Below the pieces are notes generated by a model that ran no database searches, had not been told where the DNA came from, and saw only the letters and a program-made list of their open reading frames with translations. From Candidatus Omnitrophota bacterium (GTDB taxonomy: Bacteria > Omnitrophota > Gorgyraeia > Duberdicusellales > 4484-171), in assembly GCA_028717025.1 (NCBI GenBank), contig JAQUOR010000140.1:1-5150 (forward strand): a stretch of DNA of 5,150 nt, in the 5' to 3' direction. The position numbers and the translations under genes are program-made. Shown piece by piece: positions 1 through 5,150 of this stretch. Numbering within the stretch: position 1 is the stretch's first letter; every line of letters begins with the position of its first letter.

Positions 1-220
1 CTTTATCGCTTGCGGCAGGAGAAAATATTTCTGTGGCGCTTGCCAGGAATTCTCCTTTGGACGCAGAAAGCGGTAAATATTTGATTACCTTTAGGGTGTT
101 TTCGGCAAACTGTAAAAGAAAAATCGCTTTTTTATCCGCTTTTAACATTGTTGCCTTTTCCATGAGTTTTTCTGTCAGCCCTCTCTTAGTTTTTACTCTT
201 GCATCAAGAACCGCGAGCAT
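1..220 (-). CDS. Partial GspL/PilM-like actin-fold T2SS scaffold protein, N-terminal part
   Basis: An open minus-strand frame runs off the left edge, so only the N-terminus is seen. The stretch AIFLLQFAENTLKVIKYLPL resembles the first beta-hairpin of PilM/GspL actin-like proteins, which usually read as (L)GLDIG-x-x-x-IKVVEL. In T2SS and type IV pilus machines this cytoplasmic domain docks the GspE/PilB ATPase, and a gene after gspK is the normal place for gspL. The start is unresolved. An ATG at 220 is the longest option, since an in-frame TAG lies just upstream; it has AGGGA about 9 nt before it. An ATG at 163 has no good ribosome site. An ATG at 148 is preceded by GGAAAAGG at 5 nt and would put the beta-strand close to the N-terminus, as the family expects. 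The family call rests on weak similarity, gene position and residue pattern, so no symbol is given. Confidence 0.55.
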   Translation of the reverse strand, partial: MLAVLDARVKTKRGLTEKLMEKATMLKADKKAIFLLQFAENTLKVIKYLPLSASKGEFLASATEIFSPAASDK

Positions 221-316
221 GAAACGGTTTCCCTACGCACCGATTATAGCAGAATTTCTTTTATTCCATAAGCTTTAATTATGCATCGAAACTTAAGCGC
301 CAGCTCTCGCTATGTT
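221..316. other. Non-coding gap between gspK and the GspL/PilM-like gene
   Basis: This 96 bp AT-rich gap interrupts the otherwise tight gspH-to-gspK packing. Apart from the possible extended -10 element at 243-251, I see only a weak 4 bp AGCG/CGCT stem near 297-312 with no T tract. I therefore do not call a terminator, and read-through from gspK into the next gene remains likely. Confidence 0.5.
243..251 (-). promoter_or_regulatory. Possible extended -10 promoter for the GspL/PilM-like gene
   Basis: On the minus strand the sequence reads TGCTATAAT, a perfect sigma70 -10 hexamer with the TGn extension. It lies in the only gap downstream of gspK. No convincing -35 is present: the hexamer 17 nt upstream is TTATGG. 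Extended -10 promoters can work without one. Transcription would begin near 234-237, just upstream of the possible ATG at 220 or about 88 nt before the one at 148. The site is inferred from sequence alone, and AT-rich spacers give such matches by chance. Confidence 0.4.
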
Positions 317-1261
317 CTAATTTTGGTGCCAATAGAGTATTCTTTTGTTTAACCGGTCATATACGACAACGATGGTCTTGCGGGCTACTCCGGCTTTCCC
401 TTGCGCCTGTATACGGAAAATATTTGAGCGAAAGGAAACCTTACTTATTATTTTATCAAATAAACTTCCCTCTTCTGATGCCGGTATAATCGTAATATCC
501 TCTTTTTTGCTGAAATGGCCCTTAGCCTTACGGGCATCGAGAATGCGTTGCGTAAGAGACGTTGCATGTTGACGCTCATTGTCGTTACTGACGGCATTCG
601 CAAGCATGAGCAGGACGCGATCAGATACCGTATTTATATTAAGGGTATCGGCGCCGTACACAGTTATAGAATTTTTGACTTCATTGTATAGCAAAAGCGC
701 TTTTTCTTTATTGCCATAAAAGTATTCAAAAATCAATAAGAGCTCTTCCGGAGCTGCCAGGGGCGCATTTTTAAAGATCTTTTTATTTTCCTCTGCCTCT
801 CTCTCGCTGTTGCACCATTGCGCTATGGTTTCTGCCAGAGGCAGTGCATCAAGAGTAAATTGCGTATTCATAAATAGCTGCTGCAATAACGGTATGGACA
901 CCCGATTTACGTTTATCTTGGCTGCTTCATCCTGTACCCCGAAAACAATTGCGTTATCACTATCGCGGTAGCTTACCTGTGCAGTCCCTTCGATAGTGTC
1001 ATCAAGCAAAACATTTTCAAATACCGCTTTATTATTCGCCCAGGATTCTCCCGTTGCATCATAGTTATTCGTATCTTTATCTAATTCTGCAATTGCGCGA
1101 TATATGGCAGCTTTAGCCAGGTAATACGCTTTCATGCTTTCTGTTTGATACTGCGCCACTTTTAAGTCGAGCGAAGCGCGGTAGCTTACGCTTACGGCAA
1201 ACACCACCAGCATTGCCAGCACCCATAGGCTCATAACCAGTATCGAACTTTTTCTCATCAT
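317..1261 (-). CDS. gspK: Type II secretion minor pseudopilin GspK
   Basis: This 314-residue protein has the usual length for GspK, the large minor pseudopilin that caps the pseudopilus tip with GspI and GspJ. A short basic leader (MMRKS) precedes a hydrophobic helix at about residues 6-25 containing SLWVLAML, typical of the family. Position +5 is not Glu, which is normal for GspK only. Family signatures follow: AYYLAKAAIYRAIAEL (46-61), DEAAKINVN (111-119), IAQWC (146-150, matching the usual W-x-D site), KNAP...EELLLI (164-177) and LNINTVSDRVLLML (207-220), the helix-hairpin-helix-like segment. By alignment the residue before the cleavage site is Ser rather than Gly, and the W-x-D motif reads W-C-N. 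The ATG shares a base with the gspJ stop (TAATG), with AGGTGG just upstream, so translation is probably coupled. Confidence 0.93.
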   Translation of the reverse strand: MMRKSSILVMSLWVLAMLVVFAVSVSYRASLDLKVAQYQTESMKAYYLAKAAIYRAIAELDKDTNNYDATGESWANNKAVFENVLLDDTIEGTAQVSYRDSDNAIVFGVQDEAAKINVNRVSIPLLQQLFMNTQFTLDALPLAETIAQWCNSEREAEENKKIFKNAPLAAPEELLLIFEYFYGNKEKALLLYNEVKNSITVYGADTLNINTVSDRVLLMLANAVSNDNERQHATSLTQRILDARKAKGHFSKKEDITIIPASEEGSLFDKIISKVSFRSNIFRIQAQGKAGVARKTIVVVYDRLNKRILYWHQN

Positions 1262-1950
1262 TATTGGCCACCTAAAGGGAGCGGTATAATAGTATTAAAT
1301 TCTGCGGTTTCCTCTCTGCCCTGCTCACCTTGATGCGCAATGACTAACTTTACCTTAACTGCCAAAGGCAGGGTTTTCATTTGGCCCTCGCTATTCTCTC
1401 TCGGCCATGCATTTTGCCATTGATAGGAGATATCTGTGTCGACAGCTTTAGCGGCATATTGGAACGAGATCTCTTTAACGTTATCGCAGAACTTTTGAGC
1501 GACAGGGGTTGAACTTTGCGTTAGCGCTTCCAGTCCCATAAAACAGGTACGCTCTAATACACCTCCCGTTAATTCATATCGAGTATGACAAATGGTGTGC
1601 GTTAGATTGCCTTCATGATAATCATCGGTAACGCCAAAAAAATCAAGCGCAGTAGCCTGCCCGATAAATTTTGAATCCTCGGGATGCCAAATTAATGCGT
1701 TTGCCAGATCTCTCTGGAGCCGTTGGAACGTTATCCGGCCGTTTTGGTATATTTGACTGGTTGCGTCAATTTTTCTATAGCTTAAAAGACCGGTATGGAA
1801 GGCGGAATAAAGGCCTACCCCGATCAGAGAAACAATCGACACCACAACAAGCAACTCAACGAGGGTAAAACCTTTTTGCTGCTGACGAATGCGCGCCGCA
1901 GCATGCATAGAGCAAACACACGGCATAGGATATATCACCGGTAATGGCAT
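1261..1950 (-). CDS. gspJ: Type II secretion minor pseudopilin GspJ
   Basis: A prepilin with the classical processing site QQQKG|FTLVELLVVVSIVSLIG: Gly at -1, Phe at +1 and Glu at +5, then the hydrophobic N-terminal helix. The body has GspJ features: ITFQRLQRDLANAL after the helix, and a late stretch with W-Q-N-A-W followed by LPLAVKVKL, matching the family's W...LP.AV+v.l pattern. GspJ binds GspI and GspK in the tip complex. The frame stays open upstream to 2073, but that part lies inside gspI and looks like out-of-frame sequence. I chose the ATG at 1950, just past the gspI stop, giving 229 aa and a 27-residue leader without a visible ribosome site. Alternatives are ATG 1926 (GGTGAT 9 nt upstream, 19-residue leader) and ATG 1908 (13-residue leader). 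The stop overlaps the gspK start. Confidence 0.9.
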   Translation of the reverse strand: MPLPVIYPMPCVCSMHAAARIRQQQKGFTLVELLVVVSIVSLIGVGLYSAFHTGLLSYRKIDATSQIYQNGRITFQRLQRDLANALIWHPEDSKFIGQATALDFFGVTDDYHEGNLTHTICHTRYELTGGVLERTCFMGLEALTQSSTPVAQKFCDNVKEISFQYAAKAVDTDISYQWQNAWPRENSEGQMKTLPLAVKVKLVIAHQGEQGREETAEFNTIIPLPLGGQ

Positions 1951-1954
1951 TTTT

Positions 1955-2335
1955 TTATTTTGTGGGTACATAGGTCGTAACGTTCGTCGAATAGTGAGTG
2001 TCTTGTTTTTCATCCCAGGATATACTGCCTTGTACCTTTTTAAAAGCAATGCTTGGGACGTCCGCAAACTCATAACGCCAGCTAAATTTCTTATTATATG
2101 CGCTTAAAGTTTCAGTATCAGTAACCGGCAGGATACTATTAGTTTTAACTTTCTGTTCAAGTTCCCAGAACTTTTCCTGCATGGAAAAACAAGCAAGGGT
2201 TATATCGTTACTAAGCTTAACTGCCCGAAGAGATACAACGAAAGAGCGAAACACAAATACTATCAATACGCCAAGGATCGCGATGGTAAGGACCGCTTCT
2301 ATCAAGGTGAAAGCTTTATTGCATTTGTATAGCAC
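1955..2335 (-). CDS. gspI: Type II secretion minor pseudopilin GspI
   Basis: A small prepilin of about 126 residues, the usual GspI size. A very short leader ends at the processing site CNKA|FTLIEAVLTIAILGVLI: +1 Phe, +5 Glu, and the family-typical TLIEAV followed by a small-residue/Ile-rich helix. Position -1 is Ala instead of the usual Gly. GspI forms the core of the I-J-K tip complex. There is no ATG in the right place, and two adjacent GTG codons (2338 and 2335) are the only sensible starts. AAGGGGTGA lies directly upstream; the 2335 GTG has 6 nt between AAGGGG and the start, the 2338 GTG only 3, so I prefer 2335. The 5' end overlaps gspH by about 20 nt, and gspJ follows almost immediately. 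Identity rests on the prepilin signature, size and position between H and J, because the C-terminal half is divergent. Confidence 0.85.
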   Translation of the reverse strand: MLYKCNKAFTLIEAVLTIAILGVLIVFVFRSFVVSLRAVKLSNDITLACFSMQEKFWELEQKVKTNSILPVTDTETLSAYNKKFSWRYEFADVPSIAFKKVQGSISWDEKQDTHYSTNVTTYVPTK

Positions 2336-2822
2336 CACTCACCCCTTCTAACGTTAACAAAATTTGTTTCTTGTGATTATTTTCAAAAATAATCTTTACA
2401 AAGTCAGCGCTTCCGTCAGGGTAAAAATAAATATTGTTTTTACCGACGGGTTCTATTGAAACAAGAACGATGCCCTGCGGCATTTTGTAAACGCGGCCAA
2501 ACCTTCCTTTAACTTTTTCCCATGCGCCGGTTGCTGCCTGGGAAGAAGCACTGAATTCTAGCGGCCCTCTATCGCTATTGATAATTAAACAATGTACGGT
2601 GCCTTTGGTTATTGCGCTTTCGCGCAAATAGTTTTCCAGGTAATAAAGTTGTTTGACGAAAGCATGTAAAGAAAGATCGTCAAAAGTGTTTCTAAAATTT
2701 GGTAACGTGACACCGGCTATAACGCCCAGGATTACTATGACAATAAGTAATTCTATAAGCGTAAACGCAGCCAAGGCAGGCTTTCGTACGGCGTGATTAA
2801 TTGACGCAGGCATATACGGCAT
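2316..2822 (-). CDS. gspH: Type II secretion minor pseudopilin, GspH/FimT family
   Basis: A 168-residue prepilin. A 19-residue leader ends PALAA|FTLIELLIVIVILGVIAG, with Ala at -1, Phe at +1 (residue 20) and Glu at +5 (24), followed by a long hydrophobic helix. The globular part has the GspH/FimT layout: a helix with YYLENYLRESAI (60-71, the Lr-aR--Ai pattern), beta strands, and the late hallmark FYPDGSA (133-139), which in GspH precedes the last strands. GspH joins the tip complex to the GspG shaft. The ATG at 2822 is 13 nt after the gspG stop with no clear Shine-Dalgarno; another ATG in frame at 2813 would shorten the leader to 16. The 3' end overlaps gspI. The gene order G-H-I supports gspH over a type IV pilus fimT. 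Confidence 0.88.
   Translation of the reverse strand: MPYMPASINHAVRKPALAAFTLIELLIVIVILGVIAGVTLPNFRNTFDDLSLHAFVKQLYYLENYLRESAITKGTVHCLIINSDRGPLEFSASSQAATGAWEKVKGRFGRVYKMPQGIVLVSIEPVGKNNIYFYPDGSADFVKIIFENNHKKQILLTLEGVSGAIQMQ
2339..2347 (-). promoter_or_regulatory. Strong ribosome binding site of gspI, inside the gspH coding region
   Basis: The minus strand reads AAGGGGTGA, which differs at one position from the ideal AAGGAGGTGA core after alignment. It lies within the last codons of gspH and decides the GTG start of gspI: 6 nt spacing fits the GTG at 2335 better than the one at 2338. Confidence 0.6.
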
Positions 2823-2835
2823 GGCAGAGCTTCAC

Positions 2836-3258
2836 TTACTGGTTGCAGATATCGTCATCCGGCTTTGATTCATCGGGGCCTTTCGAACAAAGTTTATAAT
2901 CTTTACCATCGCTGCCTAAAAGCGTGTATTCGTAATCTCTCTTCCAGGGATCTTTAGGGTCTTTCTTAAGGTAGGGACCTTTCCACGCTGTCAGACCGGG
3001 GTTAATCCGCAATTCTTTTAATTCGTTAGGATAGCGGCCTATATCCATTTCATAGAGGTCAAGCGCAGTAGCAAGATGTGCGTCTACGTCGGCTCTCGCT
3101 ACCGCAAGGCGCGCTTCTTCCGAGCGGCCTACGAATCGCGGTACAACCATCGCCGCCAATACGCTGATAATAATAACTACCAGCATCAATTCGATCAAGG
3201 TAAACCCCTTGTGGGTTGATTTCCATGCTTCGAGATCCTCGAACCTGACAACTCTCAT
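2836..3258 (-). CDS. gspG: Type II secretion major pseudopilin GspG
   Basis: A 140-residue protein that forms the pseudopilus shaft. The leader ends at STHKG|FTLIELMLVVIIISVLAAMVVPRF, with a canonical Gly at -1, Phe at residue 19 and Glu at 23. The body has the GspG pattern: ARADVDAHLATALDLYEMDIGRYP (55-78), KGPYLKKDPKDPW (93-105), the strand YEYTLL, and an acidic C-terminal loop (SKGPDESKPDDDI) matching the calcium-binding loop of T2SS major pseudopilins. Two Cys (124 and 138) bracket that loop. AAAGGAGG sits 4 nt before the ATG, the best ribosome site in the window, which fits a protein needed in many copies and fixes the start. The leader MRVVRFEDLEAWK is unusual and resembles the N-terminus of four-helix-bundle (23S rRNA intervening-sequence type) proteins. 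Confidence 0.95.
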   Translation of the reverse strand: MRVVRFEDLEAWKSTHKGFTLIELMLVVIIISVLAAMVVPRFVGRSEEARLAVARADVDAHLATALDLYEMDIGRYPNELKELRINPGLTAWKGPYLKKDPKDPWKRDYEYTLLGSDGKDYKLCSKGPDESKPDDDICNQ

Positions 3259-3262
3259 CGTG

Positions 3263-3270
3263 CCTCCTTT
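3263..3270 (-). promoter_or_regulatory. Near-perfect Shine-Dalgarno of gspG
   Basis: The minus strand reads AAAGGAGG, ending 4 nt before the gspG ATG at 3258. It is clearly better than the sites before gspF, gspH or gspJ and suggests that translation of the major pseudopilin is raised within a shared transcript. It also confirms that the odd 18-residue leader is really translated. Confidence 0.8.
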
Positions 3271-3272
3271 GC

Positions 3273-3312
3273 TTATTAACGGGCTGGCTAATTAACCGGT
3301 CAACTGGTTAAC
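3273..3312 (-). repeat. Degenerate tandem octamer array (GTTAACCG type) between gspF and gspG
   Basis: Read on the minus strand, the spacer divides into five consecutive 8-mers: GTTAACCA, GTTGACCG, GTTAATTA, GCCAGCCC, GTTAATAA. Four of the five begin GTT(A/G)A, and on the plus strand TTAAC recurs exactly 16 bp apart at 3276, 3292 and 3308. Part of it (3292-3311) is also an imperfect 20 bp palindrome with TTAACC/GGTTAA arms. The array begins 4 nt after the gspF stop and ends just before the gspG ribosome site. It may be the remnant of a simple repeat array or a mobile cassette; an operator or weak hairpin is another option. Confidence 0.5.
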
Positions 3313-3316
3313 TCAT

Positions 3317-4525
3317 TTATTTGACGATTAAATTTATCTGTAATATCGGCAATAACATCGCCAGCACTATAAAACCTACGACAAGACCCATGATCACGAT
3401 AATTACGGGCTCTAATAATCGGGTAAAGGTTTTTAAGAAGCGGTCTACTTCTTTTTCGTATTCATCGCCGATACGCAGAAGCGACTTTTCTAAACTGCCT
3501 CCTTCTTCACCAACATGTACAATATTAGCGACAAAAGCGGGGAATAATTTTGATTCACTAAGGCATTGAGAGAAACTCGCGCCGGTAGTTATCTGTACTT
3601 TAAATTTTTGTAATTCAGATTTTAAAAGCCCGTTTGCTACCAACTGCGTGGATACTTCTAACGCGGTAACAACGGGAATGCCGCTTCCAATAAGCAACGA
3701 TAACGTTTGAGCAAAACGGCCTACATCTGTTTTTAAGAATATTTCTCCGATCACCGGGATTTTTAATTTGATCGCATCGACGGTTGATTTTCCTTGAGAG
3801 CTACGGCAGAATCGCCGAAGTACAAATATGACGGTAAAAATTCCGGCGCAAAAAAGCCACCAATAATTGGTTAAAACACCGGAAATTCCAAGAAGCATCC
3901 TTGTCGCAAACGGCAGCGCCTGCCCCATATCTTCAAACATGGTTGACAGCCGCGGAATGACGAAAACTACCAGGACAATTATGGTAAGCATTCCCACCAA
4001 GAGCACAAACGCCGGATAGGCTAAACTCGCCCGCACAGAATTCTTGAATTCCTCTTGTTTTTCCAGAAATTCCGTCAGGCGTTTTAAAGCGATCTCTAAT
4101 TTACCGCTTGTTTCTCCGGCATGGATAATCGCGGTATAGAGAGCGGAGAATATATGCCGGTATTGGGAAAGGCTTTCGGAAAGAGATTTTCCGTCTTTAA
4201 TGTTACGCGCGACATCGCTGATGACCGCTTTAAAATATTTGTCGGGAGTCTGGCCTCCAACAATAGCAAAACTTTGCAGGATGTTAACTCCTGACTCTAT
4301 CAGACTTGAAAGCTGGCGAGTAAACAAAACTACGTCTTTCTTTTTAACGGTATGCCGGCGTTGCGAATTATCTACGTTGCCAACATCACTGTTTGTTTGC
4401 AGGGAAAGGGGGAAATATCCCTGTTGTTGCAATATGTTAATTGCTTCTTGTTCGGATGATGCTTCCAGTTGACCCTGGATAGTCTTGTGGGGTTCTGATT
4501 TTGCGGTATAGATGAATTTTGGCAT
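3317..4525 (-). CDS. gspF: Type II secretion inner-membrane platform protein GspF
   Basis: A complete 402-residue protein, the standard length for GspF/PilC. It is the polytopic platform at the base of the pseudopilus that couples the GspE ATPase to pseudopilin insertion. It has an N-terminal segment FIYTAKSEPHKTIQGQLEAS (4-23), the conserved start of the family, then two T2SSF repeats (about 64-187 and 267-390). Each carries the hallmark motif: HAGETSGKLE (135-144) and HVGEEGGSLE (337-346). Three membrane segments are visible at about 171-190, 222-238 and 373-395, the expected topology. SVRASLAYPAF before the first membrane helix is also typical. The ATG at 4525 is clear, with only a weak GAG before it. 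The gene is isolated from gspE by a 145 bp repeat-bearing spacer. Confidence 0.95.
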   Translation of the reverse strand: MPKFIYTAKSEPHKTIQGQLEASSEQEAINILQQQGYFPLSLQTNSDVGNVDNSQRRHTVKKKDVVLFTRQLSSLIESGVNILQSFAIVGGQTPDKYFKAVISDVARNIKDGKSLSESLSQYRHIFSALYTAIIHAGETSGKLEIALKRLTEFLEKQEEFKNSVRASLAYPAFVLLVGMLTIIVLVVFVIPRLSTMFEDMGQALPFATRMLLGISGVLTNYWWLFCAGIFTVIFVLRRFCRSSQGKSTVDAIKLKIPVIGEIFLKTDVGRFAQTLSLLIGSGIPVVTALEVSTQLVANGLLKSELQKFKVQITTGASFSQCLSESKLFPAFVANIVHVGEEGGSLEKSLLRIGDEYEKEVDRFLKTFTRLLEPVIIVIMGLVVGFIVLAMLLPILQINLIVK

Positions 4526-4559
4526 ATCTCGACACTAATTTTCGCTGATTTATTCGTGT

Positions 4560-4574
4560 TCCGCCGGAGGCAGA
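4560..4574 (-). repeat. Small GC-rich hairpin (REP-like) in the gspE-gspF spacer
   Basis: The minus-strand RNA reads UCUGCC-UCC-GGCGGA, a 6 bp stem with one G-U pair and a 3 nt loop. The arm at 4559-4565 (TTCCGCC on plus) can instead pair with GGCGGAA at 4602-4608, forming a larger competing loop. There is no T tract after the stem, so it is not a standard intrinsic terminator; it may be a REP-like or processing element. Confidence 0.4.
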
Positions 4575-4609
4575 CCCGCCCGCATACAATGAAACATCAA
4601 TGGCGGAAA

Positions 4610-4669
4610 ATTCGCGTTTTTCCCATTCGCGTGAATTCGCGTTCTTTCAAAAATTCGCGGTAATTAGCG
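4610..4669 (+). repeat. ATTCGCG interspersed short repeats downstream of gspE
   Basis: On the plus strand ATTCGCG occurs at 4610, 4625, 4635 and 4653, and the variant ATTAGCG at 4663. The last four form two pairs, each with a 10 bp period (4625/4635 and 4653/4663). A degenerate copy, ATTCGTG, lies at 4552 on the far side of the GC-rich hairpin. The array begins immediately after the gspE stop codon and has no open reading frame. It looks like a genome-wide intergenic repeat rather than a gene-specific signal, but copies elsewhere in the genome cannot be seen from here. Confidence 0.6.
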
Positions 4670-4670
4670 T

Positions 4671-5150
4671 TTACATTTCTTCTTGCTGGGTGACGCGCAC
4701 CACTTCGCTTAAGGTCGTACGCCCCGCAAGCACTTTACAAAGACCATCATAGCGCAGCGTACGCATACCTTCGGCTATCGCTTTTTGTTTTATCTGTTGA
4801 CTCGAGGCCTTTGCAAGGATCATTTCCCTGACAGGCTCGGTAATACGCAATATTTCGTATATGCCGATCCTACCGTGATAGCCGGTGAAACGGCATTCCT
4901 GGCATCCTTTCCCTTCAAAAAGTTCACCTTTTCGTGTCTCGATCTTTGCATCATGTGCCTGCGCTAAAATTTCGGTTTTCCTCTGCGTGTTTACCGGCGT
5001 TTTGCAGTGCGGACAAATAAGGCGCACAAGCCGTTGTGCGATCAAACATTCAAGCGAAGAAGAAACGAGAAAGGGCTCAATGCCCATATCCAAAAGCCGC
5101 GTTATCGCGCCGGCAGCGTCATTGGTATGCAAGGTTGAAAAAACCAAGTG
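4671..5150 (-). CDS. gspE: Type II secretion assembly ATPase GspE, C-terminal part
   Basis: The frame enters at the right edge with HLVFSTLHTNDAAGAITRLL, the conserved His-box region of secretion ATPases (usually TGHLVFSTLHTNDA), so the Walker A, Asp box and Walker B motifs lie outside the window. 159 residues are visible. They include ECLIAQRLVRLICPHC, whose Arg residues are conserved, and the zinc-binding tetracysteine module CPHC (46-49) and CQEC (83-86), followed by GYHGRIGIYEIL (90-101). The module separates GspE/PilB-type ATPases from the retraction ATPase PilT. The C-terminus has GMRTLRYDGLCKVLAGRTTLSEVVRVT, the usual family ending. In the cytoplasm GspE hydrolyses ATP to drive pseudopilus assembly through GspF and GspL. 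Together with the gspF-K neighbours it is assigned to T2SS rather than a type IV pilus pilB, although the family alone does not settle this. Confidence 0.93.
   Translation of the reverse strand, partial: HLVFSTLHTNDAAGAITRLLDMGIEPFLVSSSLECLIAQRLVRLICPHCKTPVNTQRKTEILAQAHDAKIETRKGELFEGKGCQECRFTGYHGRIGIYEILRITEPVREMILAKASSQQIKQKAIAEGMRTLRYDGLCKVLAGRTTLSEVVRVTQQEEM

Noticed and set aside
33..278. Plus-strand open frame of 81 codons at the left end
   Set aside because: It lies mostly antisense to the GspL/PilM-like N-terminus and crosses the promoter-bearing gap; its product shows no family features and no ribosome site supports it.
297..312. Intrinsic terminator after gspK
   Set aside because: Only a 4 bp AGCG/CGCT stem without a following U tract on the minus strand.
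1951..2073. N-terminal extension of GspJ up to 2073
   Set aside because: These codons overlap gspI in another frame, and would give a leader of about 68 residues before the prepilin site, far longer than any class III signal peptide.
317..4525. Type IV pilus locus instead of T2SS
   Set aside because: The GspG calcium-loop pseudopilin, the GspK-specific protein and the E-F-G-H-I-J-K order point to T2SS; no pilT or pilA-like features are seen.
4526..4670. CRISPR array in the gspE-gspF spacer
   Set aside because: The repeated unit is only 7 bp with irregular 10-18 bp spacing, and no cas genes are seen; it is a short interspersed repeat, not CRISPR.
4526..4670. Minus-strand promoter for gspF in the spacer
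   Set aside because: TTGATG and TTGAAA hexamers are present but neither has a recognisable -10 at 16-18 nt.
4785..4967. Plus-strand open frame of 60 codons opposite gspE
   Set aside because: It is antisense to the conserved zinc-module region of gspE and has no independent support.

Overview
The window is a minus-strand run of type II secretion (T2SS) genes, read from the right edge to the left: gspE (3' part only), gspF, gspG, gspH-like, gspI, gspJ, gspK, then the first part of an actin-like GspL/PilM-type gene that runs off the left edge. The four genes from gspH to gspK overlap or nearly touch, as in one polycistronic unit. No plus-strand gene is supported.

How the genes work together: GspE is the cytoplasmic ATPase that powers assembly. 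GspF is the inner-membrane platform that connects the motor to pseudopilus growth. GspG is the major pseudopilin. GspH, I, J and K are the minor pseudopilins that form the tip and start assembly. The truncated left-hand gene fits the GspL/PilM cytoplasmic scaffold that docks GspE. The secretin GspD, GspC, GspM and the prepilin peptidase are not in the window.

Two spacers break the packing. The 145 bp between gspE and gspF holds a family of ATTCGCG repeats plus a GC-rich hairpin. The 58 bp between gspF and gspG holds about five degenerate GTTAACCG octamers, followed by an excellent Shine-Dalgarno and a GspG leader that reads like the N-terminus of an unrelated four-helix-bundle family. These two spacers are the most unusual parts of the window; the genes themselves are a recognisable T2SS set. 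I see no evidence of a wholly new system.

Organism: a diderm bacterium of moderate GC. The E-F-G-H-I-J-K-PilM-like order, the KAFTLIE/AAFTLIE-type pseudopilin leaders and the repeat-rich spacers resemble what I associate with Omnitrophota/PVC-neighbourhood or deltaproteobacterial-type metagenome genomes. This is an impression, not a proven placement.
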